A stretch of 64,000 nucleotides of DNA from Aquimarina sediminis (lineage in GTDB: Bacteria > Bacteroidota > Bacteroidia > Flavobacteriales > Flavobacteriaceae), in contig NZ_POYJ01000001.1 of NCBI RefSeq assembly GCF_002895435.1, positions 682,001-746,000 on the forward strand, given 5' to 3'. Below the pieces are notes generated by a model. That model had not been told where the DNA came from. It did not search any database and saw only the letters and a program-made list of their open reading frames with translations. Made by a program: the position numbers and the translations under genes. Positions 45,142 to 54,580 of the stretch are shown piece after piece. Every line of letters begins with the position of its first letter. Position 1 is the first letter of the stretch.

Positions 45142-45876
45142 ATGAGAACAGTAGCAATTATTTTAGGTCTTGCTTTATGCAGTATAACTTCTCTACAGGC
45201 GCAATGGTGGGGAAACGGGAAGAAGATTAGTGGAAATGGTAACTCTATTACCAAAGACAGAACAACTTCTGATTATGATCAAATCAAGGTAAAAGGAAGT
45301 CTGGACGTATCTCTAATATCAGGTACCGAGGGAAAAATTAGTATCGAAGGAGAGAGTAACCTTATAGAGTATATTATTACCGATGTAGAAAACGATATTC
45401 TTAGAATTTATGTAAAGAAAGGGTATTATTTAAAGCCATCATATGGTAAAAAATTGATCATAACTGTTCCTTTTGAGGATCTAAGTCAAGTAACCCTATC
45501 TGGATCAGGAGATGTATATAGTTCTGATACAATTAAAGCTTCGAGTTTTAAGACAGGGGTTTCGGGTTCTGGAGACGTTCAACTTGTTGTTAATGCAAAA
45601 AGTATCTGGGGGCAGGTAACTGGCAGTGGTGATTTAGCTATTAAGGGAGCTACAGAAAGTTTTAACGGAAATGTATCTGGCTCTGGGGATCTTTCTGCTT
45701 ATGATCTCAAGGCCAAAAATGTAACAGCAACAGTATCTGGTTCTGGGGATATAGAAGTTATGGCTACTTCTTATCTAAAAGCTCGAGTATCGGGATCTGG
45801 TGATATTTTTTATAAAGGAAATCCAGAAAAAGAAGACAAAAAAGTATCTGGGTCAGGAGATATCACAAAAAGGTAA
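45142..45876 (+). CDS. Head-GIN domain protein (DUF2807)
   Basis: A 244-residue exported protein with signal peptide (1-20, ending 'LQAQ'). Seven copies of 'SGSGD' or 'TGSGD' occur at regular spacing in the second half, the mark of the head-GIN/DUF2807 beta-helix family. It lies 25 bases after the DUF4097 gene, and the two form the output end of the ECF operon. A terminator follows at 45897. Confidence 0.9.
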   Translation: MRTVAIILGLALCSITSLQAQWWGNGKKISGNGNSITKDRTTSDYDQIKVKGSLDVSLISGTEGKISIEGESNLIEYIITDVENDILRIYVKKGYYLKPSYGKKLIITVPFEDLSQVTLSGSGDVYSSDTIKASSFKTGVSGSGDVQLVVNAKSIWGQVTGSGDLAIKGATESFNGNVSGSGDLSAYDLKAKNVTATVSGSGDIEVMATSYLKARVSGSGDIFYKGNPEKEDKKVSGSGDITKR

Positions 45877-45896
45877 CGCTTTAGTAACAATCATAA

Positions 45897-45937
45897 CAAA
45901 AACTGTTTAAGAAATGATCTTCTTAAGCAGTTTTTTT
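45897..45937 (+). terminator. Intrinsic terminator of the ECF operon
   Basis: AAAAACTGTTTAAGAA and TTCTTAAGCAGTTTTTTT form an almost perfect stem with loop ATGATC and a T run, 20 bases after the GIN gene. Confidence 0.9.
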
Positions 45938-46047
45938 ATGCACAATAAATTTTTATTTTTACGTCATATTTAGTATAAATCCATGAGGATATTAGTTTAA
46001 TTTAGATATTTTTTTTATTTTACGTTCACCCCAAAACAAAGAACACA

Positions 46048-46785
46048 TTGCAGTTTTTATCAAAAAAAGATACTCCTCTTAATGAGATTGTGCCTAATGG
46101 ATATATAGATATTCATTCGCATTTGCTTGCAGGTATTGACGATGGGGTAAAAACTATTTACCAATCTGCTTATATTCTGGAACAATTTGAAAATCTGGGC
46201 ATAAAAAAAATTATAACCACCCCTCATATAATGCAAGATGTATGGCCGAATACATCAAAAACGATTACCAATAAATTAAAAGAACTAAAGGAGATCCTTC
46301 CTCCTTTGGGAATATCACATATAGAAGTACAAGCGAGTGCCGAATATATGATGGATGATTTATTATTTAATCGTTTAAAAAATAATGATATTCTTCCATT
46401 ACATCAGAACTACATCCTAGTCGAAATGTCCACTTTTAGTCCTCCACTCAATCTCACAGAAATTCTATTTGAAATCAAGTTAGCAGGGTATACTCCTATA
46501 TTAGCTCACCCAGAGAGATATTCTTTTTATCGAAATGATCTTAAAAAATTTGATAAACTAAAAGATTCGGGTTTCCTGTTTCAACTTAATCTACTATCCT
46601 TATCAGGATATTATGGTGAAGACATTAAATCTTTTGCCAAAAAATTAGTCGATCTGGATTATATCGACTTCACAGGTACAGATATTCATAATTACCATCA
46701 ATTGGGTGTTTTAGAAAAAGGATTTGAATCCAAAATCGCTGAAAAAATTTCGCATTTAATGATGAAAAACAAGGCTTTTTCATAA
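46048..46785 (+). CDS. CpsB/YwqE-type tyrosine-protein phosphatase
   Basis: A 245-residue PHP-domain phosphatase starting at TTG. Metal ligands are 'DIHSHLLAGIDDG' (His23, His25), 'TTPHIM', 'VQASAEYMMDD', 'ILAHPERY' and 'TGTDIHNY'. It removes phosphate from the tyrosine-rich tail of BY-kinases such as the Wzc-like protein encoded at 48122-50482 and so controls polysaccharide export. It converges on the DUF1842-like genes rather than being in the kinase operon. Confidence 0.9.
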   Translation: MQFLSKKDTPLNEIVPNGYIDIHSHLLAGIDDGVKTIYQSAYILEQFENLGIKKIITTPHIMQDVWPNTSKTITNKLKELKEILPPLGISHIEVQASAEYMMDDLLFNRLKNNDILPLHQNYILVEMSTFSPPLNLTEILFEIKLAGYTPILAHPERYSFYRNDLKKFDKLKDSGFLFQLNLLSLSGYYGEDIKSFAKKLVDLDYIDFTGTDIHNYHQLGVLEKGFESKIAEKISHLMMKNKAFS

Positions 46786-46840
46786 CCTCTTTAACCACCT
46801 TATCATTTATAATTTAGTGTCTACATATGCTATAAAAAAC

Positions 46841-46910
46841 AACAAATCTCTTTTGTATCCCTTTTAAACGAAAATCACCATATATCGGGATAAATAAAAA
46901 AGATTTGCTG
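46841..46910. terminator. Imperfect hairpin between convergent genes
   Basis: AACAAATCT(C)TTTT with GTATCC pairs with GGGATA and AAAAAGATTTGCTG. It has an A/T-rich base on both sides and lies between the phosphatase and the minus-strand DUF1842-like pseudogene. Confidence 0.5.
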
Positions 46911-46924
46911 TGTCTTTTAATTCA

Positions 46925-47335
46925 CTAGCTAATTTTTACAACTACCTCGTTTGTCCCCAAACTTGGTATTGTACCTTTTGACCAGTTCTTTTCCATAATA
47001 ATTTCTATATCTTGTTCATATGCTTTGGTTCCATATGAAAATCAAGTAAAAAATCCTTTTCCTTTTAATTTAACAACATTATTATCACCTTGTACTGTAA
47101 AGTCCCCATTCAGATACAAAGTACCATATTGAGGAACCCCTAATAATGCAGTAATACCCATTTCTCCTACAATACTATTATCTTTGTAGGTAACCAGAGT
47201 TATATTACCCATGTCTTCATTAATCGAAGTTGTATAGTGAAATTTGAATTTTAAAACTTCTACATCTTGATTGGATTGTGCAATACTAATCCGCTCTTCT
47301 TGTTTTTTGATCTGTTGTTGCGCTAATGCTTCCAT
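46925..47335 (-). pseudogene. DUF1842-like gene interrupted by an in-frame TGA
   Basis: The ORF from the ATG at 47335 gives 97 residues and stops at TGA 47044-47042. The same frame then continues for 38 protein-like residues ('FSYGTKAYEQDIEIIMEK', 'GTNEVVVKIS') to TAG at 46927-46925, so the intact protein had 136 residues. It is a paralogue of the intact gene at 47401-47871: 'IIMEKNWSKGT' after the stop matches 'MILEDDWQTGR', and 'GKGFF' before it matches 'ATGFP'. The stop therefore cuts the middle of the domain. A true nonsense mutation or a sequencing error would look alike. Confidence 0.7.
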
Positions 47336-47400
47336 TTTTGATAATTCTATAGTTATTTGATAATTCTATAGTTAATTAATCAAATTAGATAAACAGCTAA

Positions 47401-47871
47401 TTAAACAGATTCAGGTTTAGCATCTGCTGCATATACATTTACTGCCCTAACGTAATAATCATTTGCTTCTTGCCATTTTCCATCAGGATCCAAATACTTA
47501 AAATTAGCTCGCCCAGTTTGCCAATCATCTTCCAAAATCATACGCAATTCAAAATTAGGTTGTAGTTGTGGACCAATACCCCATTTTGGATTCCAATTTA
47601 AATTGGGGAACCCTGTAGCCGTAACTAGGATATGAGAATTATTAGGCATTACTGTAAGATACGTGTATTCCCCATTAATTTTACTTGATTGGTTAAGAGG
47701 AGGGTTTACTGCTTGAGTAATTTTTGCAATACCACTTACGGATCTATCTGGAGTGTAAACCGCTAAAGATAAAAATAGAGAAGTTGCCCCTACAATAGTT
47801 TGCTCAGGAGTTCCGATTGTAACTTCATACGTAACATGAAATAATCCGACTAAGTTGTTTTCTGTAGACAT
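47401..47871 (-). CDS. DUF1842-like protein
   Basis: A 156-residue soluble protein without signal peptide. 'GLFHVTYEV', 'LSLAVYTPDRSVSGIAKITQAVNPPLNQSS', with 'YTYLTVMPNNSHILVTATGF' in short sections, fit DUF1842, a bacterial family of unknown function. I chose the ATG at 47871 over the TTG at 47877. It lies 65 bases upstream of the interrupted paralogue, and the two likely form an operon. A 14-base palindrome at 47970 is the only candidate regulatory site. Confidence 0.65.
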   Translation of the reverse strand: MSTENNLVGLFHVTYEVTIGTPEQTIVGATSLFLSLAVYTPDRSVSGIAKITQAVNPPLNQSSKINGEYTYLTVMPNNSHILVTATGFPNLNWNPKWGIGPQLQPNFELRMILEDDWQTGRANFKYLDPDGKWQEANDYYVRAVNVYAADAKPESV

Positions 47872-47969
47872 AATCAATGGTTTTTAATTAATAGAAATTA
47901 CCTAAAGTTATGGTATATCAGTGAATAAAAATATTTCATTTTATTTCGCTATTAAAACAGTAAAAACTC

Positions 47970-47983
47970 AGGTGTATACACCT
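47970..47983. promoter_or_regulatory. Perfect 14-base palindrome upstream of the DUF1842-like genes
   Basis: AGGTGTATACACCT is fully self-complementary and lies 99 bases upstream of the minus-strand start at 47871. It could be a dimeric repressor site; no regulator gene is next to it. Confidence 0.4.
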
Positions 47984-48121
47984 ACATAGAAAGTAAAAAT
48001 CTTATACGATTGAAGAGTTTTAGTGAATCAAATAAATCATTGTGATTATACTCATTTCAGCCATTCAGATAGTATCAAGACAATCAAAGTGAGGTATTAA
48101 ATATGTTGTTTTTAATACCAT

Positions 48122-50482
48122 CTAACTCTTTTTACCATATCCATACCCATAATTATAACCGGTCTTGGTATCAGCTGCATTAAGTAATACAGCAATATTT
48201 GGTAATCTTTTTTCTCTATAAAAGTTCTCAGGTACCTGTAAGACTCTTTTATCAGAGTAATTTTCTCTTACAATATAAATACACAGATCAGCAAATTTTG
48301 CTATTAGAAGAGTGTCTGTTACCAAACTAACTGGAGCAGTATCAACTATGATATAATCGTATTCTTTCTCTAAATACTCGAACATAGTACTAACTCTTTC
48401 TTGCATAAGAAGTTCTGCCGGATTTGGTGGAATTGCTCCAGAAGGTATAATATCAAAAGAGTCTTCTCCTTTTTCATTATCCTTATAAATAATATCTTTT
48501 GGAGTTAGTTCATGGTTCATTATAAAATTAGTAAGACCTTTTGAGTCTTTACCATTAGGTAAGTTAAAAAACTTATGAAATTTTGGGTCTCTTAAATCTG
48601 TTCCTAAATAAGCTACTTTCTTGCCCGATATAGCTAAGGTTTTGGCAAGATTTGATGAAATTAAAGTTTTTCCTTCACCAGAAATAGTAGATGTAACAAA
48701 AACCACACGTCCAAGTTTTTTATCACTACCCGCCATAAGAAAATCGAGATTAGTTCTCAAAATCCTGAACGCTTCAGCTATCCCTGATCGATCATTCTGA
48801 GAAATCATAATCTTTCCTTTGGTCTTTACCTTTGGTATAGATCCAATAATAGGCATAGAAAGAGCCTTCTCTAAATCTTCTCTAGAACTTATCTTTACAT
48901 TTAATAGGTCTGAAGTATAAATGATAAGAAAAGGTAATACCAAACCAAGAAATAAAGCTCCGGCATAAATCGTTTTCTTATTTGGAGATACAGGATACGC
49001 ACCTAATGTTGAGGCTTTATCTATTACCCTAGCATTAGAGAGTGTAATGTGACTGGTTATTTCTGCTTCTTCCCTTTTTTGTAATAAATAAAGGTATAAC
49101 TGTTCTTTTATCGTTTGTTCCCTCTCAATAACTCTAAGATCTTTCTGACGAATAGGTGCATTATACAATTTACCACTAAAGTATTGGTCTTGAGTATTTA
49201 GGCTTTTCAGTCGTATATTTATTGAGCTTCGAAGACTATTTAAACTACCTATCAAAACCTGCCGTAAACCATCAATTTGCTGATCAATATTAACAACAAC
49301 TGGATTTTGGGTACTAGAAGATTTTAATAATCGTTGCCTTTGTAAGATTAGCCCATTATACCTTGATATGGTGGTCGTTATAGTTGGATCTTCAAATCCT
49401 AAATTAGCAGGAACAAGATCATACCTACCCTCTTGGCTCAAAACAAATCTACGCATAGATTGTATAAGACTAAGTTGTGTATTTAGTTGAGCTATTTCTT
49501 GTACATTTCTAGAATCTATATCGGCTACCCGCTGGGTTTGAGCCCCAATATCATTAGTCAACCCATACTTAGACAGGTAACCTGCTGCTTCATCATCTAC
49601 TTCTGTCAAGTCCCCCGAAATAAGATTCAAACGATCATTTATAAAATCTGCCGTTCTTGCAGATGCCTGTTTTTTATCTTCTATCGTTGCTTTATTGTAC
49701 TCCTCTACGAGGTTGTTTATAATATCTTTGGCTTTTTCACTAACAGGGTCATTTAAAGATATTCTTACAATAGATGAGTTTTTAAGAGGCGCAATCGATA
49801 ACCTGCTCCTATATGATTCTGCAACAAACTTTACAGGAGATACCTGAATTTTAATGATTTTATCAACATTTGATTCGATGGTTTCGACATTAGGAGTAAT
49901 CACAATATCCCCAATACTGCTTTTTATTGTTTTACCAAAAGAATGACTACTAAGTTTTTTATTTTTTTCATCCAAAAAAGAGAATGTAGTGCCTGAGTCA
50001 ATTTGAACATGAAATACCTTTGATTTTGTATGAACAATGGTATCATCAGATAAAAAATTGATTTCGATTAATGATTTTGGATAATTTTCTACTTCCAAAA
50101 TTCTTCCTTCACTAAAATAACGAACATTCAATCCCAAATTATTGACAACATTTGTCAATAATGTTCTAGATTTTATGATCTGAATTTCGTTCTCTATTGT
50201 ATTTTGAGTATCATCCAGTAAACCAAGGTCTTTAAAAGCTGCTAATTCTGATTCGCTAATACTCTCATCCTGCGATATCATAATTAAGGAAGAGACATTG
50301 TATTGCGGGATAGTATACCTTACCTTAACATAAGCTAAAGCTACAAAGATAAAAACACTTAAAGCAAACCAATACCATTTTTTAAGGTATTTTATAATCT
50401 GATCTCTAAGATTAAATCCAAATCCAGATGACGAATCAAAAGAAGTATTTTCTGTAGGTGTATTGTTCGTGTTAGAAATCAT
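48122..50482 (-). CDS. Wzc-like polysaccharide co-polymerase and BY-kinase
   Basis: A 786-residue inner-membrane protein. A Wzz chain-length domain with transmembrane helix (about 35-55) is followed by a long periplasmic coiled-coil with GNVR region, a second transmembrane helix (about 510-530) and a cytoplasmic tyrosine kinase (about 580-770): Walker A 'STISGEGKTLISSNLAK', Walker A' 'GTDLRDPKFH' and Walker B 'YIIVDTAP'. The C-terminal 'GYNYGYGYGKKS' is the tyrosine cluster. It controls chain length and export of capsular/exopolysaccharide with the Wza-like partner six bases upstream. Confidence 0.94.
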   Translation of the reverse strand: MISNTNNTPTENTSFDSSSGFGFNLRDQIIKYLKKWYWFALSVFIFVALAYVKVRYTIPQYNVSSLIMISQDESISESELAAFKDLGLLDDTQNTIENEIQIIKSRTLLTNVVNNLGLNVRYFSEGRILEVENYPKSLIEINFLSDDTIVHTKSKVFHVQIDSGTTFSFLDEKNKKLSSHSFGKTIKSSIGDIVITPNVETIESNVDKIIKIQVSPVKFVAESYRSRLSIAPLKNSSIVRISLNDPVSEKAKDIINNLVEEYNKATIEDKKQASARTADFINDRLNLISGDLTEVDDEAAGYLSKYGLTNDIGAQTQRVADIDSRNVQEIAQLNTQLSLIQSMRRFVLSQEGRYDLVPANLGFEDPTITTTISRYNGLILQRQRLLKSSSTQNPVVVNIDQQIDGLRQVLIGSLNSLRSSINIRLKSLNTQDQYFSGKLYNAPIRQKDLRVIEREQTIKEQLYLYLLQKREEAEITSHITLSNARVIDKASTLGAYPVSPNKKTIYAGALFLGLVLPFLIIYTSDLLNVKISSREDLEKALSMPIIGSIPKVKTKGKIMISQNDRSGIAEAFRILRTNLDFLMAGSDKKLGRVVFVTSTISGEGKTLISSNLAKTLAISGKKVAYLGTDLRDPKFHKFFNLPNGKDSKGLTNFIMNHELTPKDIIYKDNEKGEDSFDIIPSGAIPPNPAELLMQERVSTMFEYLEKEYDYIIVDTAPVSLVTDTLLIAKFADLCIYIVRENYSDKRVLQVPENFYREKRLPNIAVLLNAADTKTGYNYGYGYGKKS

Positions 50483-50487
50483 ATGTA

Positions 50488-51276
50488 TTATCTTACAATC
50501 AGTGTAACTACAGACAGGAGAACCCCGACTATACTTATAATAACGCTAATAGTATTGCTACGTGTTTTAGATTCTCTTATTCTAGACTCATTGGGCTCTA
50601 CATATAACACATCATTTTGAGCCAAATAATATACCGGGGATTCAAAAATAGATTTAGAAGTTAAATCTACACGATGATAGGTATTTTCTCCTTCATTTTC
50701 TCTAATAACCATAATATTACCTCTTTTTCCTTTAATTGTCATATCACCAGCCAAGCCAAGAGCTTCAATAATTGTTACTCTTTCATTGGGAATAGTATAT
50801 GACCCTGGTCGTGATACTTCACCCATCACTGTAATCTTAAAATTTTTAAGTCTCACACTTACTATTGGGTCATTGATATAGATCTTTAGTTTTTCTTTAA
50901 CCATTTCTTTAACCTGAATTCTTGTCAAACCAGCAATTTTCAAACTTCCCAAAACCGGAAAATCTATATTTCCTTCTTCATCAATTAAATAAGTTGGTTC
51001 TACTCCTCCACTACCAGCATTTGATGCTCCATTTTCTCCTATTGAGCTACTTAAGGAGGTTCCTTGCATAAGGTTAAATGGTCTTGCTGCATCCATATCA
51101 GCTGCAGATACCATAATACTCACAATATCATCAACCTTAAATACTGGAGTAAATGTGTTTGTAGAAGTAATCTTTTCTAGGTTTTCAGAATTTTGAAAAT
51201 AAACAACATCTTCTGGAGTTTTACATGAAAATATTGAAACCAATATCAGAAACAATAATAAAAATCTACATCGCAT
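50488..51276 (-). CDS. Wza-like outer-membrane polysaccharide export lipoprotein
   Basis: A 262-residue protein with a lipoprotein signal (1-18, lipobox 'SIFSCK', Cys18). Poly_export/SLBB domains follow: 'KVDDIVSIMVSAAD', 'YLIDEEGNIDFPVLGSLKIAGLT' in parts, 'VTVMGEVSRPGSYTIPNERVTIIEALG'-like. A C-terminal helix (about 240-258) spans the outer membrane. It is the first gene of a two-gene operon with the Wzc-like kinase, served by the promoter at 51317-51346. Confidence 0.93.
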   Translation of the reverse strand: MRCRFLLLFLILVSIFSCKTPEDVVYFQNSENLEKITSTNTFTPVFKVDDIVSIMVSAADMDAARPFNLMQGTSLSSSIGENGASNAGSGGVEPTYLIDEEGNIDFPVLGSLKIAGLTRIQVKEMVKEKLKIYINDPIVSVRLKNFKITVMGEVSRPGSYTIPNERVTIIEALGLAGDMTIKGKRGNIMVIRENEGENTYHRVDLTSKSIFESPVYYLAQNDVLYVEPNESRIRESKTRSNTISVIISIVGVLLSVVTLIVR

Positions 51277-51316
51277 ATTTTAATACTTTATGAGTAAGCC
51301 TTTTGTTAATAAGTCA

Positions 51317-51346
51317 CAAAAATATAACTTTATTTAATTCGGCAAT
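51317..51346 (-). promoter_or_regulatory. Promoter of the Wza-Wzc operon
   Basis: On the minus strand the -7 element is TATTTTTG (51324-51317), matching TAnnTTTG, and ATTG (51346-51343) is the -33 element with an 18-base spacer. It lies 40 bases before the start codon at 51276, consistent with a flavobacterial sigma-A promoter. Confidence 0.65.
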
Positions 51347-51410
51347 GAAATTTTGCTTCATCTATTAAGCTATACATTTGTTTTTCAATAAAAAACTAAT
51401 TATGGGCACT

Positions 51411-51450
51411 AATAAGTATTTCGGGACATTAGCTTCCCGAAATACTTATT
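51411..51450. terminator. Perfect 16-bp hairpin ending the CapD/DegT transcript
   Basis: AATAAGTATTTCGGGA and TCCCGAAATACTTATT are exact inverted copies around an 8-base loop. It lies between the stop of the CapD-like gene and the promoter of the Wza-Wzc operon, so it would separate the two minus-strand transcripts. The T tract on the minus strand is displaced by 15 bases, so attenuator or binding-site roles are possible. Confidence 0.75.
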
Positions 51451-51503
51451 TGTTTTCTTGCAAAAATGATTTTAGGTACTTTTTCCCTTACTATATACCT
51501 TTA

Positions 51504-53450
51504 TTATTTTACCAAAACTTTGCTACGAACTTCTCGCGTGTTTTGAGTGCTTTTTTTATTTATTTTGTCGATACTTTCAAAAGTAGAATTGTTAGAGATA
51601 AACTCAGGTACAATCTCTTTTAGTTTCCCTACAATTTGATGATCCTGACTAAGCAAATTCATTATACACAGATCATCTATCTTATCTTGTACCATTACAC
51701 AATCATTATCATCAAATTTACTTATCATTATTTTCTTATGATATGTTGGTAAGGTATTCTCTGTATCTGCAAGAAGTTCTTCATACAACTTCTCACCAGG
51801 TCTAAGACCAGTAATTTCAATATTTATATCCTCTGGGTATCTAAGACCTGATAATCTTATCATTTTTTTGGCAAGATCAAAAATCTTTACAGATTCTCCC
51901 ATATCAAAAATGAAAATCTCGCCTCCATTCCCCATTGTACCAGCTTCTATAACTAATTGAGAGGCTTCAGGTATTGTCATAAAGAAACGCGTTACATCTT
52001 TGTGAGTTACTGTTAATGGTCCACCTTTTTGAATTTGTTTTTTAAATAATGGTATAACCGAACCATTAGACCCTAGTACGTTTCCAAACCTAGTAGTGAT
52101 ATATTTCGTCTTACTTCTTCTATGTAGACATTTTATATACATTTCGGCAACCCTTTTGGTTGCTCCCATTACATTAGTTGGATTAACAGCTTTATCTGTA
52201 GATACAAAAACAAATTTATCCACTCCATATTCAGACGACAAATCGGCAAGTTTTCTTGTACCTAAAACATTAATTTTGATTGCTTCACAAGGATTATTTT
52301 CCATTAGCGGTACGTGCTTATACGCTGCTGCATGAAAAACCATATTAGGTCTATACTTTTCGAATATAGTCTCGATCCTCTGATGATCTCTTATATCGGC
52401 TACTATTGGGGTAAAATTCGTTACTCCTTTACTCAAAAGTTCTTGTTGTAAATCATACAAAGGAGATTCTGCCTGATCTACTAAAACTAGATGCTTGTAG
52501 TTATAATATGAGGCTTGCCTAACAATCTCACTTCCTATTGATCCAGCAGCCCCAGTAATCATGATTACTTTATTATGTAACTCTCTTGTGATATTATTAT
52601 TTTCCATGCAAATAGGAGCTCTTTCTAACAAGTCTTCTATCTGGATTTCTTTAATCTGAGAAACTTTTAGTTTACCATCAATCCAATCATTTACTGCAGG
52701 AATAATTTTTACAGTTACTGGTAATTTAAGAAGTTTATCGGAAATTTCTGATAATCTTTTTTTACTGATATGAGGAATTGAAACAATAATCTCTTTAATA
52801 CTGTTTTTGGTAATAAAGTTTTCGTCTATTCTATCAGAAGCATATACTTTAATCCCATTAATTGTTTTACCAATCTTTTGATTATTATCGTCAATAAAAC
52901 CTACAACTGATAAAGATGATGTATTAGAATCATTAGTAATTGCTGCCAAAGTAATCAAACCAGAATCTCCTGCTCCATATATCAATATCCTAGAAGTCTC
53001 TCCAATTTTTGATTTTATATAATAAAAACAATACTTAAATATCAAACGGCTCGTAGTAAGCGTAATAATATTTAATAAATAATGTATACATATTATTGAT
53101 ACAGGGATGTTTAAAAGTTCTGGCATTAATGACAATCTACTAGAAGCCATTAAAAACCCAGTTAATGTAATTAAAACAGTCACTGCAAGAAACAGGTTAT
53201 AAGCATCTCTCATTCCTGTATGCCTAACCACTCCTTTATACGATCCTATTAATAAAAAACTTAATATAGCTAAGCCTGCCATAATTGGCAATTGGTATAC
53301 CAAATTTGTAGTATCAAAATTTAAAGTAATACCAAATCTTATGACATATGCCAGAAAAAAGTTAAAAATTGTTATAAGTACATCAATAGCTAAAACTAGC
53401 CACTTAGATGCATGCTTATGTGAATTATTTATTAGGTAGTTCTTTATCAT
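51504..53450 (-). CDS. CapD/WbpM-like UDP-sugar 4,6-dehydratase
   Basis: A 648-residue membrane enzyme. Four transmembrane helices (about 15-115) precede a first Rossmann-like domain ('RILIYGAGDSG', about 150) and a catalytic SDR domain ('MITGAAGSIGSEIVRQ', about 295). The active site is 'STDKAVNPTNVMGATKR', with Met in place of Tyr, as is normal in the large WbpM/PglF group. It makes UDP-4-keto-6-deoxy-GlcNAc for rare amino sugars. The start overlaps the DegT stop by four bases, so it is fed directly by coupled translation with its partner. Confidence 0.92.
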   Translation of the reverse strand: MIKNYLINNSHKHASKWLVLAIDVLITIFNFFLAYVIRFGITLNFDTTNLVYQLPIMAGLAILSFLLIGSYKGVVRHTGMRDAYNLFLAVTVLITLTGFLMASSRLSLMPELLNIPVSIICIHYLLNIITLTTSRLIFKYCFYYIKSKIGETSRILIYGAGDSGLITLAAITNDSNTSSLSVVGFIDDNNQKIGKTINGIKVYASDRIDENFITKNSIKEIIVSIPHISKKRLSEISDKLLKLPVTVKIIPAVNDWIDGKLKVSQIKEIQIEDLLERAPICMENNNITRELHNKVIMITGAAGSIGSEIVRQASYYNYKHLVLVDQAESPLYDLQQELLSKGVTNFTPIVADIRDHQRIETIFEKYRPNMVFHAAAYKHVPLMENNPCEAIKINVLGTRKLADLSSEYGVDKFVFVSTDKAVNPTNVMGATKRVAEMYIKCLHRRSKTKYITTRFGNVLGSNGSVIPLFKKQIQKGGPLTVTHKDVTRFFMTIPEASQLVIEAGTMGNGGEIFIFDMGESVKIFDLAKKMIRLSGLRYPEDINIEITGLRPGEKLYEELLADTENTLPTYHKKIMISKFDDNDCVMVQDKIDDLCIMNLLSQDHQIVGKLKEIVPEFISNNSTFESIDKINKKSTQNTREVRSKVLVK

Positions 53451-54580
53451 CTCAATGTGTTTTTAATTACTGATACAATTCTATATAAATCATCTTCTTC
53501 AAGATTCGACCCGCTTGGTAAGCAAAGGCCTCGATCAAATAGATCATCAGAAACTCCATTGAGGTAAGCATCGCAATCTGCAAATACAGCTTGTTGATGC
53601 ATGGGCTTCCATAACGGTCTAGATTCTATATTCTCTTCTGCCAATGACAACCTTAGACTTTCTCTTAACTGATAAGAGGTTGTCTCAATACAGGTTAGCC
53701 ATCGATTAGAGTAATATCCAGAAGGTTCTTCAAGAAATTTTATTTCAGAAGACTCTTCTAGGTGTTTTTTATAAAATTCAAAATTACTTCGTCTGTTATC
53801 TACATGAGCATCTAGAACTTCCATCTGTCCTCTTCCAATTCCAGCAGTAATATTACTCATTCTGTAGTTATATCCTATTTCAGAATGCTCATAGTGCGGT
53901 GCATTATCTCTTGCTTGTGTAGCCCAGAAAATAGCTTTTTCTTTATGTGCTTTGTTTTTGGTGACTAGTGATCCTCCTCCGGATGTTGTAATAATTTTAT
54001 TACCATTAAACGAAAGAATAGCAATATCACCAAAAGTACCACATTTAACTCCTTGATATGTACTACCAAGAGCTTCTGCACTATCTTCTAAAACAGGAAT
54101 TTTATATTTTAAAGCAATCTGATGGATAGCTTCAACATTATAAGGCATCCCATAAAGATGAACAGGAATAATAGCTTTAGGTTTTTTTCCTTTGGCGATT
54201 CTATCTTTTATTGCTAATTCGAGTTGATCTGAACACATGTTCCAAGTATCTCTTTCGCTATCAATAAAAATAGGTTTAGCCCCCAGATAAACTATTGGGT
54301 TAGCAGAAGCAGCAAATGTCATACTCTGACATAATACCTCGTCACCAACAGTTACCCCCAAGAGTTTTAATCCCAAATGAAGTGAAGCTGTTCCAGAGCT
54401 TAATGCTGCTGCAAACACGTTTTCTCCCAAATAATCTTGAATATCACTTTCAAATCCATTTACATTAGGACCTAATGGTGCTACCCAATTGGTATCGAAC
54501 GCTTCTTGTACGAATTTTTGCTCTGTTCCACCCATATGCGGTGAAGAAAGCCATATTTTCTTTGAATCAATTATATTCAT
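53447..54580 (-). CDS. DegT/DnrJ/EryC1-family sugar aminotransferase
   Basis: A 377-residue PLP enzyme of the PglE/PerA group. The PLP lysine Lys195 is in 'LSFNGNKIITTSGGG', and 'LSSGTASLHLG', 'MTFAASANPIVYLGA' and 'VLEDSAEALGS' are conserved. It transaminates the 4-keto sugar that the CapD-like enzyme makes. I chose the ATG at 54580 before 'NIIDSKKIWLSSPHMGG'; an in-frame start at 54604 adds eight unsupported residues. Together the two genes make the amino sugar for the polysaccharide. Confidence 0.92.
   Translation of the reverse strand: MNIIDSKKIWLSSPHMGGTEQKFVQEAFDTNWVAPLGPNVNGFESDIQDYLGENVFAAALSSGTASLHLGLKLLGVTVGDEVLCQSMTFAASANPIVYLGAKPIFIDSERDTWNMCSDQLELAIKDRIAKGKKPKAIIPVHLYGMPYNVEAIHQIALKYKIPVLEDSAEALGSTYQGVKCGTFGDIAILSFNGNKIITTSGGGSLVTKNKAHKEKAIFWATQARDNAPHYEHSEIGYNYRMSNITAGIGRGQMEVLDAHVDNRRSNFEFYKKHLEESSEIKFLEEPSGYYSNRWLTCIETTSYQLRESLRLSLAEENIESRPLWKPMHQQAVFADCDAYLNGVSDDLFDRGLCLPSGSNLEEDDLYRIVSVIKNTLR

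Noticed and set aside
47042-47044. TGA read as selenocysteine
   Set aside because: No SECIS-like hairpin directly downstream was seen, and the paralogue has no cysteine at the aligned position.
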